From Actinacidiphila glaucinigra (GTDB taxonomy: Bacteria > Actinomycetota > Actinomycetes > Streptomycetales > Streptomycetaceae), in NCBI RefSeq assembly GCF_900188405.1, contig NZ_FZOF01000043.1, forward strand, positions 1 to 52,147: a DNA stretch of 52,147 nucleotides. The letters run 5' to 3'. Numbering within the stretch: the first letter of the stretch is position 1; every line of letters begins with the position of its first letter. Positions 1 to 8,052 of this stretch are shown here, piece by piece. The notes below the pieces were generated by a model, which searched no databases, had not been told where the DNA came from, and saw only the letters and a list, made by a program, of their open reading frames with translations. The position numbers were made by a program, and so were the translations under genes.

Positions 1-677
1 TACGCCGTCTCGATCGCCGTGTCCCGACGAAACGGCGAACGCCCCTCCACCGCCTGGAACAACGTCGCCCCCAACGCCCACAGATCCGCCCCCGGCCCCG
101 GCACACCACCGGTCAACCGCTCCGGAGCCAGAAAGTCGATCGACCCGATCAACTCACCCGTCCGCGTCAACGTCGACGTCCCCGAAGCCTGCGCGATCCC
201 GAAATCCGTCAGCACCACCCGACCCGACTCCGACAACAGCACATTGCCCGGCTTCACATCCCGGTGCAGCACCCCCGCCGCGTGCGCCGCCCGCAACGCC
301 GCCACCATCGCCCGCCCGATCCGCGCCGCCTCCCCCGGCCCCACCGGACCCCGCTCCTTCAGCAGATCACCCAGCGTCGTCGACGGCACGTACTCCATCA
401 CGATCACCGGCAGACCCTCGTCGTCGACCACGTCATGGACCACCACCACATTGGGATGACTGATCCGCGCCGCAGAACGCGCCTCCCGCCGGGTCCGCTC
501 GAACAACGTCTCCAGCTCGTCGTCCTGCAGATGCGGCTGCGGCGGATGCAACCGCTTGACCGCCACCGCACGCCCCAGCAACTCGTCCTCGGCCCGCCAC
601 ACCGTGCCCATGCCACCACGGCCGATCCGCTCCACCAGCCGGTACCTCCCGGCCACCAGGCGTCCGAGGTCGGACAT
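1..677 (-). CDS. Serine/threonine protein kinase, N-terminal part (runs off the window)
   Basis: This is a Hanks-type protein kinase cut by the left edge of the window; about 225 residues of the catalytic domain are visible. It transfers phosphate from ATP to Ser/Thr of unknown partners. Seen in order: glycine loop IGRGGMGTVW (about 18-27), catalytic Lys in AVKRL (about 41), HRDVKPGN catalytic loop (about 138-145), DFG (158-160) and the APE motif (about 184-186). The ATG at 677 opens directly into the kinase fold, with no N-terminal extension. Whether a membrane anchor or sensor domain follows cannot be seen. Family is certain; the specific paralogue is not. Confidence 0.93.
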   Translation of the reverse strand, partial: MSDLGRLVAGRYRLVERIGRGGMGTVWRAEDELLGRAVAVKRLHPPQPHLQDDELETLFERTRREARSAARISHPNVVVVHDVVDDEGLPVIVMEYVPSTTLGDLLKERGPVGPGEAARIGRAMVAALRAAHAAGVLHRDVKPGNVLLSESGRVVLTDFGIAQASGTSTLTRTGELIGSIDFLAPERLTGGVPGPGADLWALGATLFQAVEGRSPFRRDTAIETA

Positions 678-779
678 CGCGCGCCCCTTCCTGCCACGTA
701 CGAGAAGGAACGATATCCGGCCGGGCCACGGAACCCGTCAAAGCCGTGGCCCACGCCTCACGCGGCGTACCGTCGGCGG

Positions 780-2486
780 CTACAGCGGGACGATGTCCGG
801 GGCGCCCAGGCGGGCGGCGTCCGCGGTCTGGTCGTCGGGCTGGCGCTGGGACTCCCGCTCGGCCTCGACGCGCTTCTCGTAGTGCTCGACCTCCTTCTCG
901 ACCTGCTCCTTGTCCCAGCCCAGGACCGGCGCCATCAGCTCGGCGGCCTCACGGGCGCTGAGCGTGCCGCGGTCGAAGGTCTCGATGGAGATGCGGGTGC
1001 GCCGGGTGAGCACGTCGTCCAGGTGCCGCGCCCCCTCGTGCGAGGCGGCGTAGACGACCTCGGCGCGCAGGTAGTCGTCGGCCCCGGCCAGCGGGCGGCC
1101 CAGCGAGGGGTCGTCCTCGATCAGCTGCAGCAGTTCCTCGGAGAGCGACCCGTAGCGGTTGAGCAGGTGCTCGATCCGCGCCACGTGCAGACCGGTGCGC
1201 GCCGCGATCCGGGCCCGGGCGTTCCACAGGGCGTGGTAGCCCTCCGCGCCGGCCAGCGGGATCTCCTCGGTGACGCACTCCGCGACGCGGTGCGCCAGAC
1301 CGTGCACGGCCGCGTCCACCGCGTCCTTGGCCATCACCCGGTACGTGGTGTACTTGCCGCCCGCCACCACCACCAGGCCCGGCACCGGGTGCGCCACGGT
1401 GTGCTCGCGCGACAGCTGGCTGGTGGCCTCCGACTCCCCCGCCAGCAACGGGCGCAGTCCCGCGTACACGCCTTCGACGTCGTCCCGCGTCAGCGGTACG
1501 GCGAGCACCGAGTTGACGTGTTCCAGCAGGTAGTCGATGTCGGCGCTGGAGGCCGCCGGGTGCGACTTGTCCAGGCTCCAGTCGGTGTCCGTCGTCCCGA
1601 CGATCCAGTGGCGGCCCCACGGGATCACGAAGAGCACGCTCTTCTCGGTCCGCAGGATCAACCCCGTCGCGGAGTGGATCCGGTCCTTCGGCACGACCAG
1701 GTGTATCCCCTTGGACGCCCGCACGTGGAACTGCCCGCGCTCCCCGATCAGCGCCTGCGTGTCGTCCGTCCACACCCCGGTGGCGTTCACGATCTGCCGG
1801 GCGCGCACTTCGTAGACGCCCCCGGCCTCCACGTCCTCGACCCGGGCGCCCACCACGCGCTCGCCCTCGCGCAGGAACCCGATCACCCGGGCCCGGTTCG
1901 CGGCCAGCGCGCCGTAGGCGGAGGCCGTCCTGACCAGGGTCATCGTGTACCGGGCGTCGTCCATCTGCGCGTCGTAGTACTGCAGCGCCCCCACCAGGGC
2001 CTCCTTCCGCAGACACGGCGCCACGCGCAGCGCGCTCTTGCGGCTCAGGTGGCGGTGGTGCGGCAGACCGCGGCCGTGCCCGGAGGACAGCGCCATCGTG
2101 TCGTACAGCGTCACACCGGCGCCCGCGTAGAAGCGCTCCCAGAGGCGGTGCTGCAGCGGGTACAGGAACGGCACCGGCTTCACCAGGTGCGGCGCCAGGC
2201 GCTGGAGCAGCAGACCGCGCTCCTTGAGGGCCTCCCGGACCAGGGCGAAGTCCAGCATCTCCAGGTAGCGCAGTCCGCCGTGGATCAGCTTGCTCGACCG
2301 GCTCGACGTCCCGGACGCCCAGTCGCGGGCCTCCACGATGCCGGTCGCCAGCCCGCGCGTCGCGGCGTCCAGCGCCGTCCCGGCGCCCACGACGCCCGCG
2401 CCCACCACGAGTACGTCGAGTTCCTGTTCCGCCATCCGGGCGAGCGCGGAGGAACGCTCCGCCGGTCCCAGTGTCGCCGTCAGCAT
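780..2486 (-). CDS. glpD: Aerobic glycerol-3-phosphate dehydrogenase (FAD-dependent)
   Basis: A 568-residue FAD-dependent oxidase of sn-glycerol 3-phosphate to dihydroxyacetone phosphate; the family is membrane-associated and feeds electrons to quinone. The Rossmann FAD motif VVGAGVVGAGTALDAATRG lies near residues 25-43, followed by the typical GTSSRSSKLIHGGLRYLE stretch and the WIVGTTDTDW and GGKYTTYR blocks. The ATG at 2486 gives the usual length; the frame stays open upstream into repetitive intergenic DNA that does not look like protein. No glpF or glpK is adjacent, so this is a solitary glpD. Its upstream region is repeat element A. Confidence 0.95.
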   Translation of the reverse strand: MLTATLGPAERSSALARMAEQELDVLVVGAGVVGAGTALDAATRGLATGIVEARDWASGTSSRSSKLIHGGLRYLEMLDFALVREALKERGLLLQRLAPHLVKPVPFLYPLQHRLWERFYAGAGVTLYDTMALSSGHGRGLPHHRHLSRKSALRVAPCLRKEALVGALQYYDAQMDDARYTMTLVRTASAYGALAANRARVIGFLREGERVVGARVEDVEAGGVYEVRARQIVNATGVWTDDTQALIGERGQFHVRASKGIHLVVPKDRIHSATGLILRTEKSVLFVIPWGRHWIVGTTDTDWSLDKSHPAASSADIDYLLEHVNSVLAVPLTRDDVEGVYAGLRPLLAGESEATSQLSREHTVAHPVPGLVVVAGGKYTTYRVMAKDAVDAAVHGLAHRVAECVTEEIPLAGAEGYHALWNARARIAARTGLHVARIEHLLNRYGSLSEELLQLIEDDPSLGRPLAGADDYLRAEVVYAASHEGARHLDDVLTRRTRISIETFDRGTLSAREAAELMAPVLGWDKEQVEKEVEHYEKRVEAERESQRQPDDQTADAARLGAPDIVPL

Positions 2487-2670
2487 CCTGGCCTCCCGTC
2501 GTGACGCGGGGTCGCGCCTCAGCGCATTCCCCGTCCCCACGATCGTTACCCGTGTCGTGGCGCGCGGCACGTCGGCTTTCGCCGGGGCGGGGTGCGTTCT
2601 TGTGTGCCGGTCGGTGGTTGTGTGCGGGTGCGTCGTGGTTGCGGTTGGGGGATTCCCCGCCCGCCCTCCC

Positions 2671-2700
2671 TCCCCCAACCTTCGGCCGGGGGGACCCCCA
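2671..2700 (+). repeat. 30-base hairpin repeat, copy 1
   Basis: One of five copies in the window. It has a C5 tract, then AACC-TTC-GG, then a G6 tract and ACCCCCA, so it can fold as a C-rich/G-rich hairpin around a TTCGG loop. In this copy the sixth base after the C tract is A rather than G. It lies within element A, 185 bases upstream of the glpD start. Confidence 0.8.
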
Positions 2701-2760
2701 TCCGGCGCGGTCAGTGCGGGCCTCGCACCGTGTGCCTGGGTCGGTGCCGCGCCGGCGCAC

Positions 2761-2790
2761 TCCCCCAGCCTTCGGCCGGGGGGACCCCCA
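2761..2790 (+). repeat. 30-base hairpin repeat, copy 2
   Basis: Same motif and orientation as the copy at 2671-2700, with CAGCC in place of CAACC. The inner stem is GCC-TTC-GGC flanked by C5 and G5 arms, then GGACCCCCA. It is identical to the copy at 35,592-35,621. Confidence 0.85.
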
Positions 2791-3541
2791 TGGGCGCACC
2801 CCGCCACACCCCCTCCCGTGGGTTCGGGCGCATGACGGCCGGAGGGGGGTGAGAAGGCGGTCCGGGGTTGCCGGACGCGCCTTACCGAACGCCCACACAA
2901 TCCGGCTCAATGCCGGCACGTAGGCCGCGCCACCGGAGCGCGCGCCCTCGCTCGGCCTTCGGCCGCGGGACCCCCTGGTGAGGGCAGCTTCCAGCGGTGC
3001 GGGGAGTGGCGTCCCCCATCACCCCTCTCCCGCCGTTGTCGCCCAGCGAAACGGAGGGGGCGGGGTCGTAGGGGTGGGCGTTCTGGACGCTGACGTGTAT
3101 TTGTTGTGCGGCACAGACGGCACAACAAGTACCGCCCGCCATGCACATAAATATGCGGTACAGAATGCCCAGCCCCGGAGGCCCCGCCCCCGGCCCACCA
3201 CGAACCGCGCGAGGCCCGCACCAACCGCGCCGGGCAATCGGGAGGGCGGGCGGGGACAGCCCGCCGCAGGCGCAAACAAGCCGCACACAACCACCGGGCA
3301 GCCCGGCGCAGCCGCCCGCAGGCGCAACGCACCCGCACCCGCACCCGGGCCGCAAGGGGCACCCCCACCACGACGGCGCCGCACCAACGACCCGGGCCCC
3401 ACAGAACGCGGCCCGAGGCGACGGAACCGCCCTCGGAGGGCCCCCCGCGTGGCGTGCAGTCATATCAGCTACCTGTCTGGTTAGCCTGATTTCGCGCCAT
3501 TTGGGTACCAGGACGCCCCCCCGTCGCAGGAGAGGACCCCC

Positions 3542-4777
3542 ATGCCCGCAGACCTCGCAGTCATCGGACTCGGCCACGCCGGCCTGCCCCTCGCGCAGGC
3601 GGCCAGCGCCGCCGGCCTCGGGGTGATCGGGTACGACCCGGACGAGCACGTGGTGGAGGCGATCAACGCCGGCAGCCGGGTGCCCTGCGGCGCGCTGGCC
3701 GCCGCCGACGTGCGGCGGATGCTCGCGGGGGGCTTCCGCGCGACCGCGGACACCGCCGCCCTGGGCCGGGCGCGGGCGGCCGTGCTGTGCGCGCCGACCC
3801 CGCTCGGGGAGCGCGGGGAGCCGGACCTGACGGCGCTGGCGGAGGCGGCCCGCGCGCTGGCCGGGCAACTGCGGCCGCACAGCACGGTGGTCCTGGAGTC
3901 GCCGGTGTACCCGGGCACGACGGAGGACTTCCTGCGTCCGCTGCTGGAGGCGGGGTCGGGACTGCGGGCCGGCCACGGCTTCCACCTGGCGTACGCCCCG
4001 GCGCGGCACCCCGGCACCCCGAAGGTGATCGGCGGGCTCACCCCCGCGTGCACGGAGGCCGCCGCCGTCTTCTACAGCCGGTTCACCGAGCGGATCGTCC
4101 GGGCGCGGGGCGTGCGCGAGGCGGAGGCCGTGCAGTTGCTGGAGACGAACCACCGGCACGTCAACATCGCGCTGGCCAACGAGATGGCCGTGTTCTGCCA
4201 CGACATCGGCGTGGACGTCTGGGACGTCATCCGGTGCGCCGAGACCCGCCCCCACGGCTTCCAGGCCTTCCGCCCCGGCCCCGGGGTCGGGGGGCACACC
4301 ATGCCGCTGGACCCCGGGCATCCGCCGTACCAGGGCCGGGTGCCCGGCCATCCGCTGCGTCTGGTCGAGTACGCCCAGGAGGTCAACGCCCGCATGCCGC
4401 GCTACGTGGTGCAGCGCGCCGCGGCCCTGCTGAACGAGCACGGCAAGTCGCTGCGCGGGGCGCGGGTGCTGCTGCTGGGCGTGACGTACAAGCCGGACCT
4501 GCCGGACCAGGAGCGCTCACCGGCCGGGGAGATCGGCGGCCGCCTGCTGGAGCTCGGGGCGCAGCTGAGCTACCACGACCCCTACGCCCCGGAGTGGCGC
4601 GTCCTGGACCGCCCGGTCCCCCGCGCCGACTCGCTGTGGGAGGCCGCGGCGCACGCCGACCTCACGGTGCTCCTCCAGCACCACCGCACGTACGACATGC
4701 AGGGCCTTTCCGCGAAGGCCCAGCTCATGCTGGACACCCGCGGCGCCACCCCGGTCGGCGCGGCCGCGCGGCTGTGA
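3542..4777 (+). CDS. Nucleotide-sugar dehydrogenase homologue with substituted catalytic residues
   Basis: A 411-residue member of the UDP-glucose/UDP-ManNAc 6-dehydrogenase family, which normally oxidises a nucleotide sugar to its uronic acid with two NAD+. The N-terminal Rossmann motif VIGLGHAGLPLA is intact, as are the ESPVYPGTTED and VNIALANE blocks and the C-terminal VTYKPDLPD domain. However, three catalytic positions are changed: the Lys of the V-K-L-L-E-N motif is Gln198, its Asn is Thr202, and the catalytic Cys of GGHC-x-P is Thr253. I infer that it cannot carry out normal two-step oxidation; it may be a pseudoenzyme or have another reaction. AGGAGAGG precedes the ATG. It converges on the acyltransferase gene. 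Confidence 0.88.
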   Translation: MPADLAVIGLGHAGLPLAQAASAAGLGVIGYDPDEHVVEAINAGSRVPCGALAAADVRRMLAGGFRATADTAALGRARAAVLCAPTPLGERGEPDLTALAEAARALAGQLRPHSTVVLESPVYPGTTEDFLRPLLEAGSGLRAGHGFHLAYAPARHPGTPKVIGGLTPACTEAAAVFYSRFTERIVRARGVREAEAVQLLETNHRHVNIALANEMAVFCHDIGVDVWDVIRCAETRPHGFQAFRPGPGVGGHTMPLDPGHPPYQGRVPGHPLRLVEYAQEVNARMPRYVVQRAAALLNEHGKSLRGARVLLLGVTYKPDLPDQERSPAGEIGGRLLELGAQLSYHDPYAPEWRVLDRPVPRADSLWEAAAHADLTVLLQHHRTYDMQGLSAKAQLMLDTRGATPVGAAARL

Positions 4778-4810
4778 GCCTCGCGGCCCCCGATCGGTAC
4801 GGGCAGTGGG

Positions 4811-6886
4811 TCAGCTCTCCAGGAACTTCTTGAAATAGGGCCTCAGGTACGGCTCCAAGGAAGTCGAGTAGGCCCCGGACATGTGGCTGTAGTCCCAGTA
4901 GACGACCTCGCCGCCGATCACCGCCGGGCAGTAGCCGTCGGCGCAGAACGCCGGGACCGTGTCAAGGACGTCGAACCCGTACTTCTCTGCCTCCTCGCGC
5001 TCCGCCTTGCGGAACTCGGGAAAGTCGAGCATGGCCGCGGATTTGGGAGAGCATGCGGCCACGCCATCAGAGTTCCGGGCGAGGCAGTCCGGGACGGCGA
5101 AGTTCGGGTGCGGGCTGTCGGTCATGTAGACGAGTTTGGCGCCGTTGGCCTGGAGCCGCTTGAACGTCTCGTCGGCGCCGGCCCGGGTGGTGGTCCACTG
5201 GACGCGGTTGGTGACCACGATGACGTCGGGGTGGAGTTCGTCGATCTTGTCCAGGGCCGTCTTCCGCCACGCGGTGCATTCGGTGTACTCCCGCCCGAGG
5301 TCCTCGCGGGTGATCTGGTACGCCTCGGGGGTGCAGCCGCTCTTGGTCACGGTGATGACCTTGACGTGCAGCTTCAGGCCGAGTTCGTTGAACGCGTTGC
5401 CCCACTGGAAGGCGTGCGAGTCGCCGAGCAGGACCATCGTCTTCTTGGCCGAGGTGTCGCCGGTGACGCAGTCTTCCTGCATGACGAACTCGGTGACGAG
5501 CAACTGGTCGATGCATCCGTGGTCGCCGCGATCGGTGGGCGTCTTCAGCAGCGTGTCCTGGCTGAGCACCGGATGATCGCGTTCCTTCACCGCCTGCTCG
5601 ACGGACGCGGCGCCCTGGTAGCCCTTCGCCACGGCGCCGGCCGTGGTCTGCACCCCGATGTTGAGCGGCACCACACGCACGGCGAGCGTCATGACGACGG
5701 CGGCGGTGGCGGTCAGGGACAGCCCCATGAGGATGCCCCGCCACGGTATCTGGACCATCCGGACGTTCGCCTTGAAGCGCCGCTCGATGAGGTAGTGCAT
5801 GCAGACGGCGAGGAGGAAGGAGATCACCGCCACCCGCCAGCGGTCGGAGTAGCCGAACTCCCGGTCGATGATCTCCGGGAACAGGATGAGCAGCGGCCAG
5901 TGCAGCAGGTACCAGCTGTAGCTGGCGTTGCCGATGAAGTCGAAGACCGGGTTGTCGAGGAGCTTTTCCGCACCGAGGCGGGGTGCGGCGCAGCCGCCGG
6001 CGATCACCAGCGCGGCGCCCACCACCGGTCCGGCCACCGCGTAGCCGGGCAGCGGGGTGTGCTCGTTGATGAGCAGCGCGGTCCCCACGGCGCCGAGGAT
6101 GCCGACCCAGGAGAGGAACCCCGCGAACCACACGTTCATACGGGAGAGGAGCCTGGCGTTGAGAGCGACGAAGACGCCGAGGGCCAGCTCCCAGACACGG
6201 GTCTGGGTACCGAAGTAGGCGAGTGGCTGGTCGGACTTGGTCTGGGTGACCGACAGGTAGAGAGAGCCGGCGATGGCGGCGGCGAGGAAGAGCCCTATCA
6301 GGAAGCGGCTGCGGGTGAGCACCCGGCTGAGAAAGGCGACGACGACGAGCGCGATCGGCGCGACGACGTAGAACTGCTCCTCGATGCCGAGCGACCAGAA
6401 GTGCTGGTAGGGGGACTGGCTTCCGTCGTTGGCGAAGTAGTCGGTGCCGTTCTCGGCGAGTCGCCAGTTGATGAAGCTCAGGGAGGCGGCGAAGCCGTCC
6501 TTCATGTAGTCGCGGAAGGAGAACGGACCGGCGAAGAACCAGGCGAAGACGGCGGTGACCACGATGGTGAGCGAGGCACCGGGCGCGAGCCGGCGGAAGC
6601 GCCGCGCCCAGAACTTGCCCATCGAGACCTTGCCGGTCCGGCTGATCTCGCTGAGGAGCTGACTGCCGATGAGGAAGCCGCTCAGCACGAAGCTGATGTC
6701 GACGCCGCCATGGATGTCGATGATGCCGCAGTGCATCGCGACCACCATCATGATGGCGACGGCACGCAGACCCTGCAGGTCCGGGCGGTACTTGCGCAGG
6801 CGGTCCGTCTTCTCCGGCTGGGGCTCCGCCGATCGGTGCCGGGGCGGAAGCTGCGGGCTGACGGCCGTTGAGGCGTGGGTGGTCAC
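4811..6886 (-). CDS. Membrane O-acyltransferase with C-terminal SGNH domain (OafA type)
   Basis: A 691-residue fusion. The N-terminal half is an acyltransferase-3 membrane domain: RPDLQGLRAVAI at about 31-42, GVDISFVLSGFLIG, and roughly ten hydrophobic segments. The C-terminal half is a periplasmic/extracellular SGNH esterase-like domain with the block-I serine in LLGDSHAFQW (Ser near 489) and the DYSH block near 665. Such proteins O-acetylate surface polysaccharides: the membrane part carries the acyl group across and the SGNH part places it. The GTG at 6886 has GGAG upstream and starts just before the conserved region. It is the last gene of a four-gene leftward run, so acylation of the glycan made by those genes is the natural inference. 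Confidence 0.92.
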   Translation of the reverse strand: MTTHASTAVSPQLPPRHRSAEPQPEKTDRLRKYRPDLQGLRAVAIMMVVAMHCGIIDIHGGVDISFVLSGFLIGSQLLSEISRTGKVSMGKFWARRFRRLAPGASLTIVVTAVFAWFFAGPFSFRDYMKDGFAASLSFINWRLAENGTDYFANDGSQSPYQHFWSLGIEEQFYVVAPIALVVVAFLSRVLTRSRFLIGLFLAAAIAGSLYLSVTQTKSDQPLAYFGTQTRVWELALGVFVALNARLLSRMNVWFAGFLSWVGILGAVGTALLINEHTPLPGYAVAGPVVGAALVIAGGCAAPRLGAEKLLDNPVFDFIGNASYSWYLLHWPLLILFPEIIDREFGYSDRWRVAVISFLLAVCMHYLIERRFKANVRMVQIPWRGILMGLSLTATAAVVMTLAVRVVPLNIGVQTTAGAVAKGYQGAASVEQAVKERDHPVLSQDTLLKTPTDRGDHGCIDQLLVTEFVMQEDCVTGDTSAKKTMVLLGDSHAFQWGNAFNELGLKLHVKVITVTKSGCTPEAYQITREDLGREYTECTAWRKTALDKIDELHPDVIVVTNRVQWTTTRAGADETFKRLQANGAKLVYMTDSPHPNFAVPDCLARNSDGVAACSPKSAAMLDFPEFRKAEREEAEKYGFDVLDTVPAFCADGYCPAVIGGEVVYWDYSHMSGAYSTSLEPYLRPYFKKFLES

Positions 6887-6935
6887 GATTCTCCAGAAAA
6901 TGCCCGGTGGGGCCCGCGGGGGCCGACCGGCTGCT

Positions 6936-8036
6936 TCAGTGGACCGTCGGGCAGGCGGCAGCCGTTCCGCTGACGCGCACCCCCTGGGCGGGAATGCGGA
7001 TGCCGCACGACAGCCGCAGTTGGGCGGGCAATTCGTTCTGCGCGCCGATATGGGCGTGGCAGCCCACGACGACCTCGTGCAGGAACGATTCACTGCCGAT
7101 CGAGGAGTCGTGGTCGACCACGGACTCGCGGATGCGGGCGCCTTCGGACACGGTCACGTTCGCGCCGATGATGGAGCGGTCGACGACCACGTGCGGACCG
7201 ATGACGGCGTGCGGGCCGATCGTCGAGCCGCCCGTGACGAGGGCGGTCGGATCGACGGAGGCCGTCGGATGGATCAGTGCCTCGGCGGGACGCTCCACGA
7301 GGGGGGAGGTCGCCTTGCCGGTGACCAGGTCGGCCGAGCCGTGAACGAAGGCCAGCGGCGTACCGAGGTCGCGCCAGTAGTCATCCGTGGTGTGGCCGAA
7401 CACGCGCCGTCCCTGCGCGACCAGCTGCGGGAAGATCTCCTGCTCGACCGACACCTCGCGATCGGCGGGAATGGTTTCCAGCACGGACCGGCCGAAGACA
7501 TAGCAGCCGGCGTTGATCTGGTCGGTGACGCACTCCTCGGCCGTCTTCGGCTTCTCGAGGAAGGACAGAACCCGGCCGTCCTCGTCGGTGGGGACGAGGC
7601 CGAATGCGCGCGGGTCGGCGACGCGGGTGAGGTACAGAGTGACGTCCGCGTCCTTCTCCTCGTGCCGAGCCAGGAGGGCGCGCAGGTCGACGCCCGACAG
7701 GATGTCGCCGTTGAGGATGAGGACCGGTGGGTCGGCGGGGCCGCCCGACAGCAGGCGCGCGGCGTTGCGGATGGCCCCGCCGGTGCCGAGCGGGACGTCC
7801 TCGACGGCGTAGGAGATCCGCAGATCGCGGGAGAAGTCCTTGAACTCCTCCTCGAAGAGGCTGGCGAGGTACGAGGTGGCGAAGACCACGTGCTCGACCC
7901 CGGCGTCCATCAGCTTGGCGATCTGGTGCCGGATGAAGGACGAGCCCGCCACGTTGAGCAGCGGCTTCGGGGTGTGGTTCGTCAGCGGGCGCAGGCGGGT
8001 TCCCTTGCCGCCGACCAGGATGATGGCTTCTTGCAT
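6936..8036 (-). CDS. Sugar-1-phosphate nucleotidyltransferase (mannose-1-P guanylyltransferase-like)
   Basis: A 366-residue enzyme that makes an activated nucleotide sugar from NTP and a sugar 1-phosphate. The N-terminal GT-A-like domain starts with the pyrophosphorylase signature LVGGKGTRLRPLT and then TPKPLLNV, with GTGGAIRNA near residue 85 and the metal-binding LNGDIL. The C-terminal third is a left-handed beta-helix of I/V-x-P repeats (IGPHAVIGPHVVVDRSIIG). The overall pattern best fits the GDP-mannose pyrophosphorylase group, but glucose-1-phosphate thymidylyl- or uridylyltransferase cannot be excluded. It sits 16 bases downstream of the GH113-like gene in the same operon and may supply the donor sugar for the GT2. 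Confidence 0.88.
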   Translation of the reverse strand: MQEAIILVGGKGTRLRPLTNHTPKPLLNVAGSSFIRHQIAKLMDAGVEHVVFATSYLASLFEEEFKDFSRDLRISYAVEDVPLGTGGAIRNAARLLSGGPADPPVLILNGDILSGVDLRALLARHEEKDADVTLYLTRVADPRAFGLVPTDEDGRVLSFLEKPKTAEECVTDQINAGCYVFGRSVLETIPADREVSVEQEIFPQLVAQGRRVFGHTTDDYWRDLGTPLAFVHGSADLVTGKATSPLVERPAEALIHPTASVDPTALVTGGSTIGPHAVIGPHVVVDRSIIGANVTVSEGARIRESVVDHDSSIGSESFLHEVVVGCHAHIGAQNELPAQLRLSCGIRIPAQGVRVSGTAAACPTVH

Positions 8037-8052
8037 CACTGCCTCCGCTCGG

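Larger units (their letters stand above)
2655..3274. repeat. Intergenic repeat element, copy A, with inverted-repeat ends
   Basis: The 1,055-base gap between glpD and the next gene holds no convincing gene. It is largely homologous to the gap at 35,291-36,326. A perfect 15-base inverted repeat lies at 2655-2669 and 3241-3255. Inside it, 2702-2730 resembles the reverse complement of about 3205-3235, with roughly 25 of 29 positions matching. Two 30-base hairpin repeats sit in the left half. The core has a 42-base block (3072-3113) identical to 36,042-36,083, then a 20-base segment (3114-3133) unlike copy B, then about 93 bases (3134-3226) with only two differences from copy B. The flanks 2487-2654 and 3275-3541 contain GC-rich filler and presumably promoter DNA, but no motif I can defend. 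Function unknown. Confidence 0.8.

Noticed and set aside
264..2504. Very long open frame on the plus strand opposite glpD
   Set aside because: It is the usual antisense shadow of a GC-rich gene; composition is His/Arg/Val-rich without domains, while the minus strand encodes a clear GlpD.
2671..2790. CRISPR-like array from repeated 30-base units
   Set aside because: Copies are irregularly spaced, self-complementary and few, without uniform spacers or cas genes.
2882..3402. Overlapping open frames in element A, with relatives in element B (shared peptide strings such as HIYVHGG and NKYTSASRTP)
   Set aside because: They are repetitive, Arg/Pro/Gly-rich in several frames, have no ribosome site and arise because the DNA itself is repeated; the similarity is at nucleotide level and includes frame-breaking differences.
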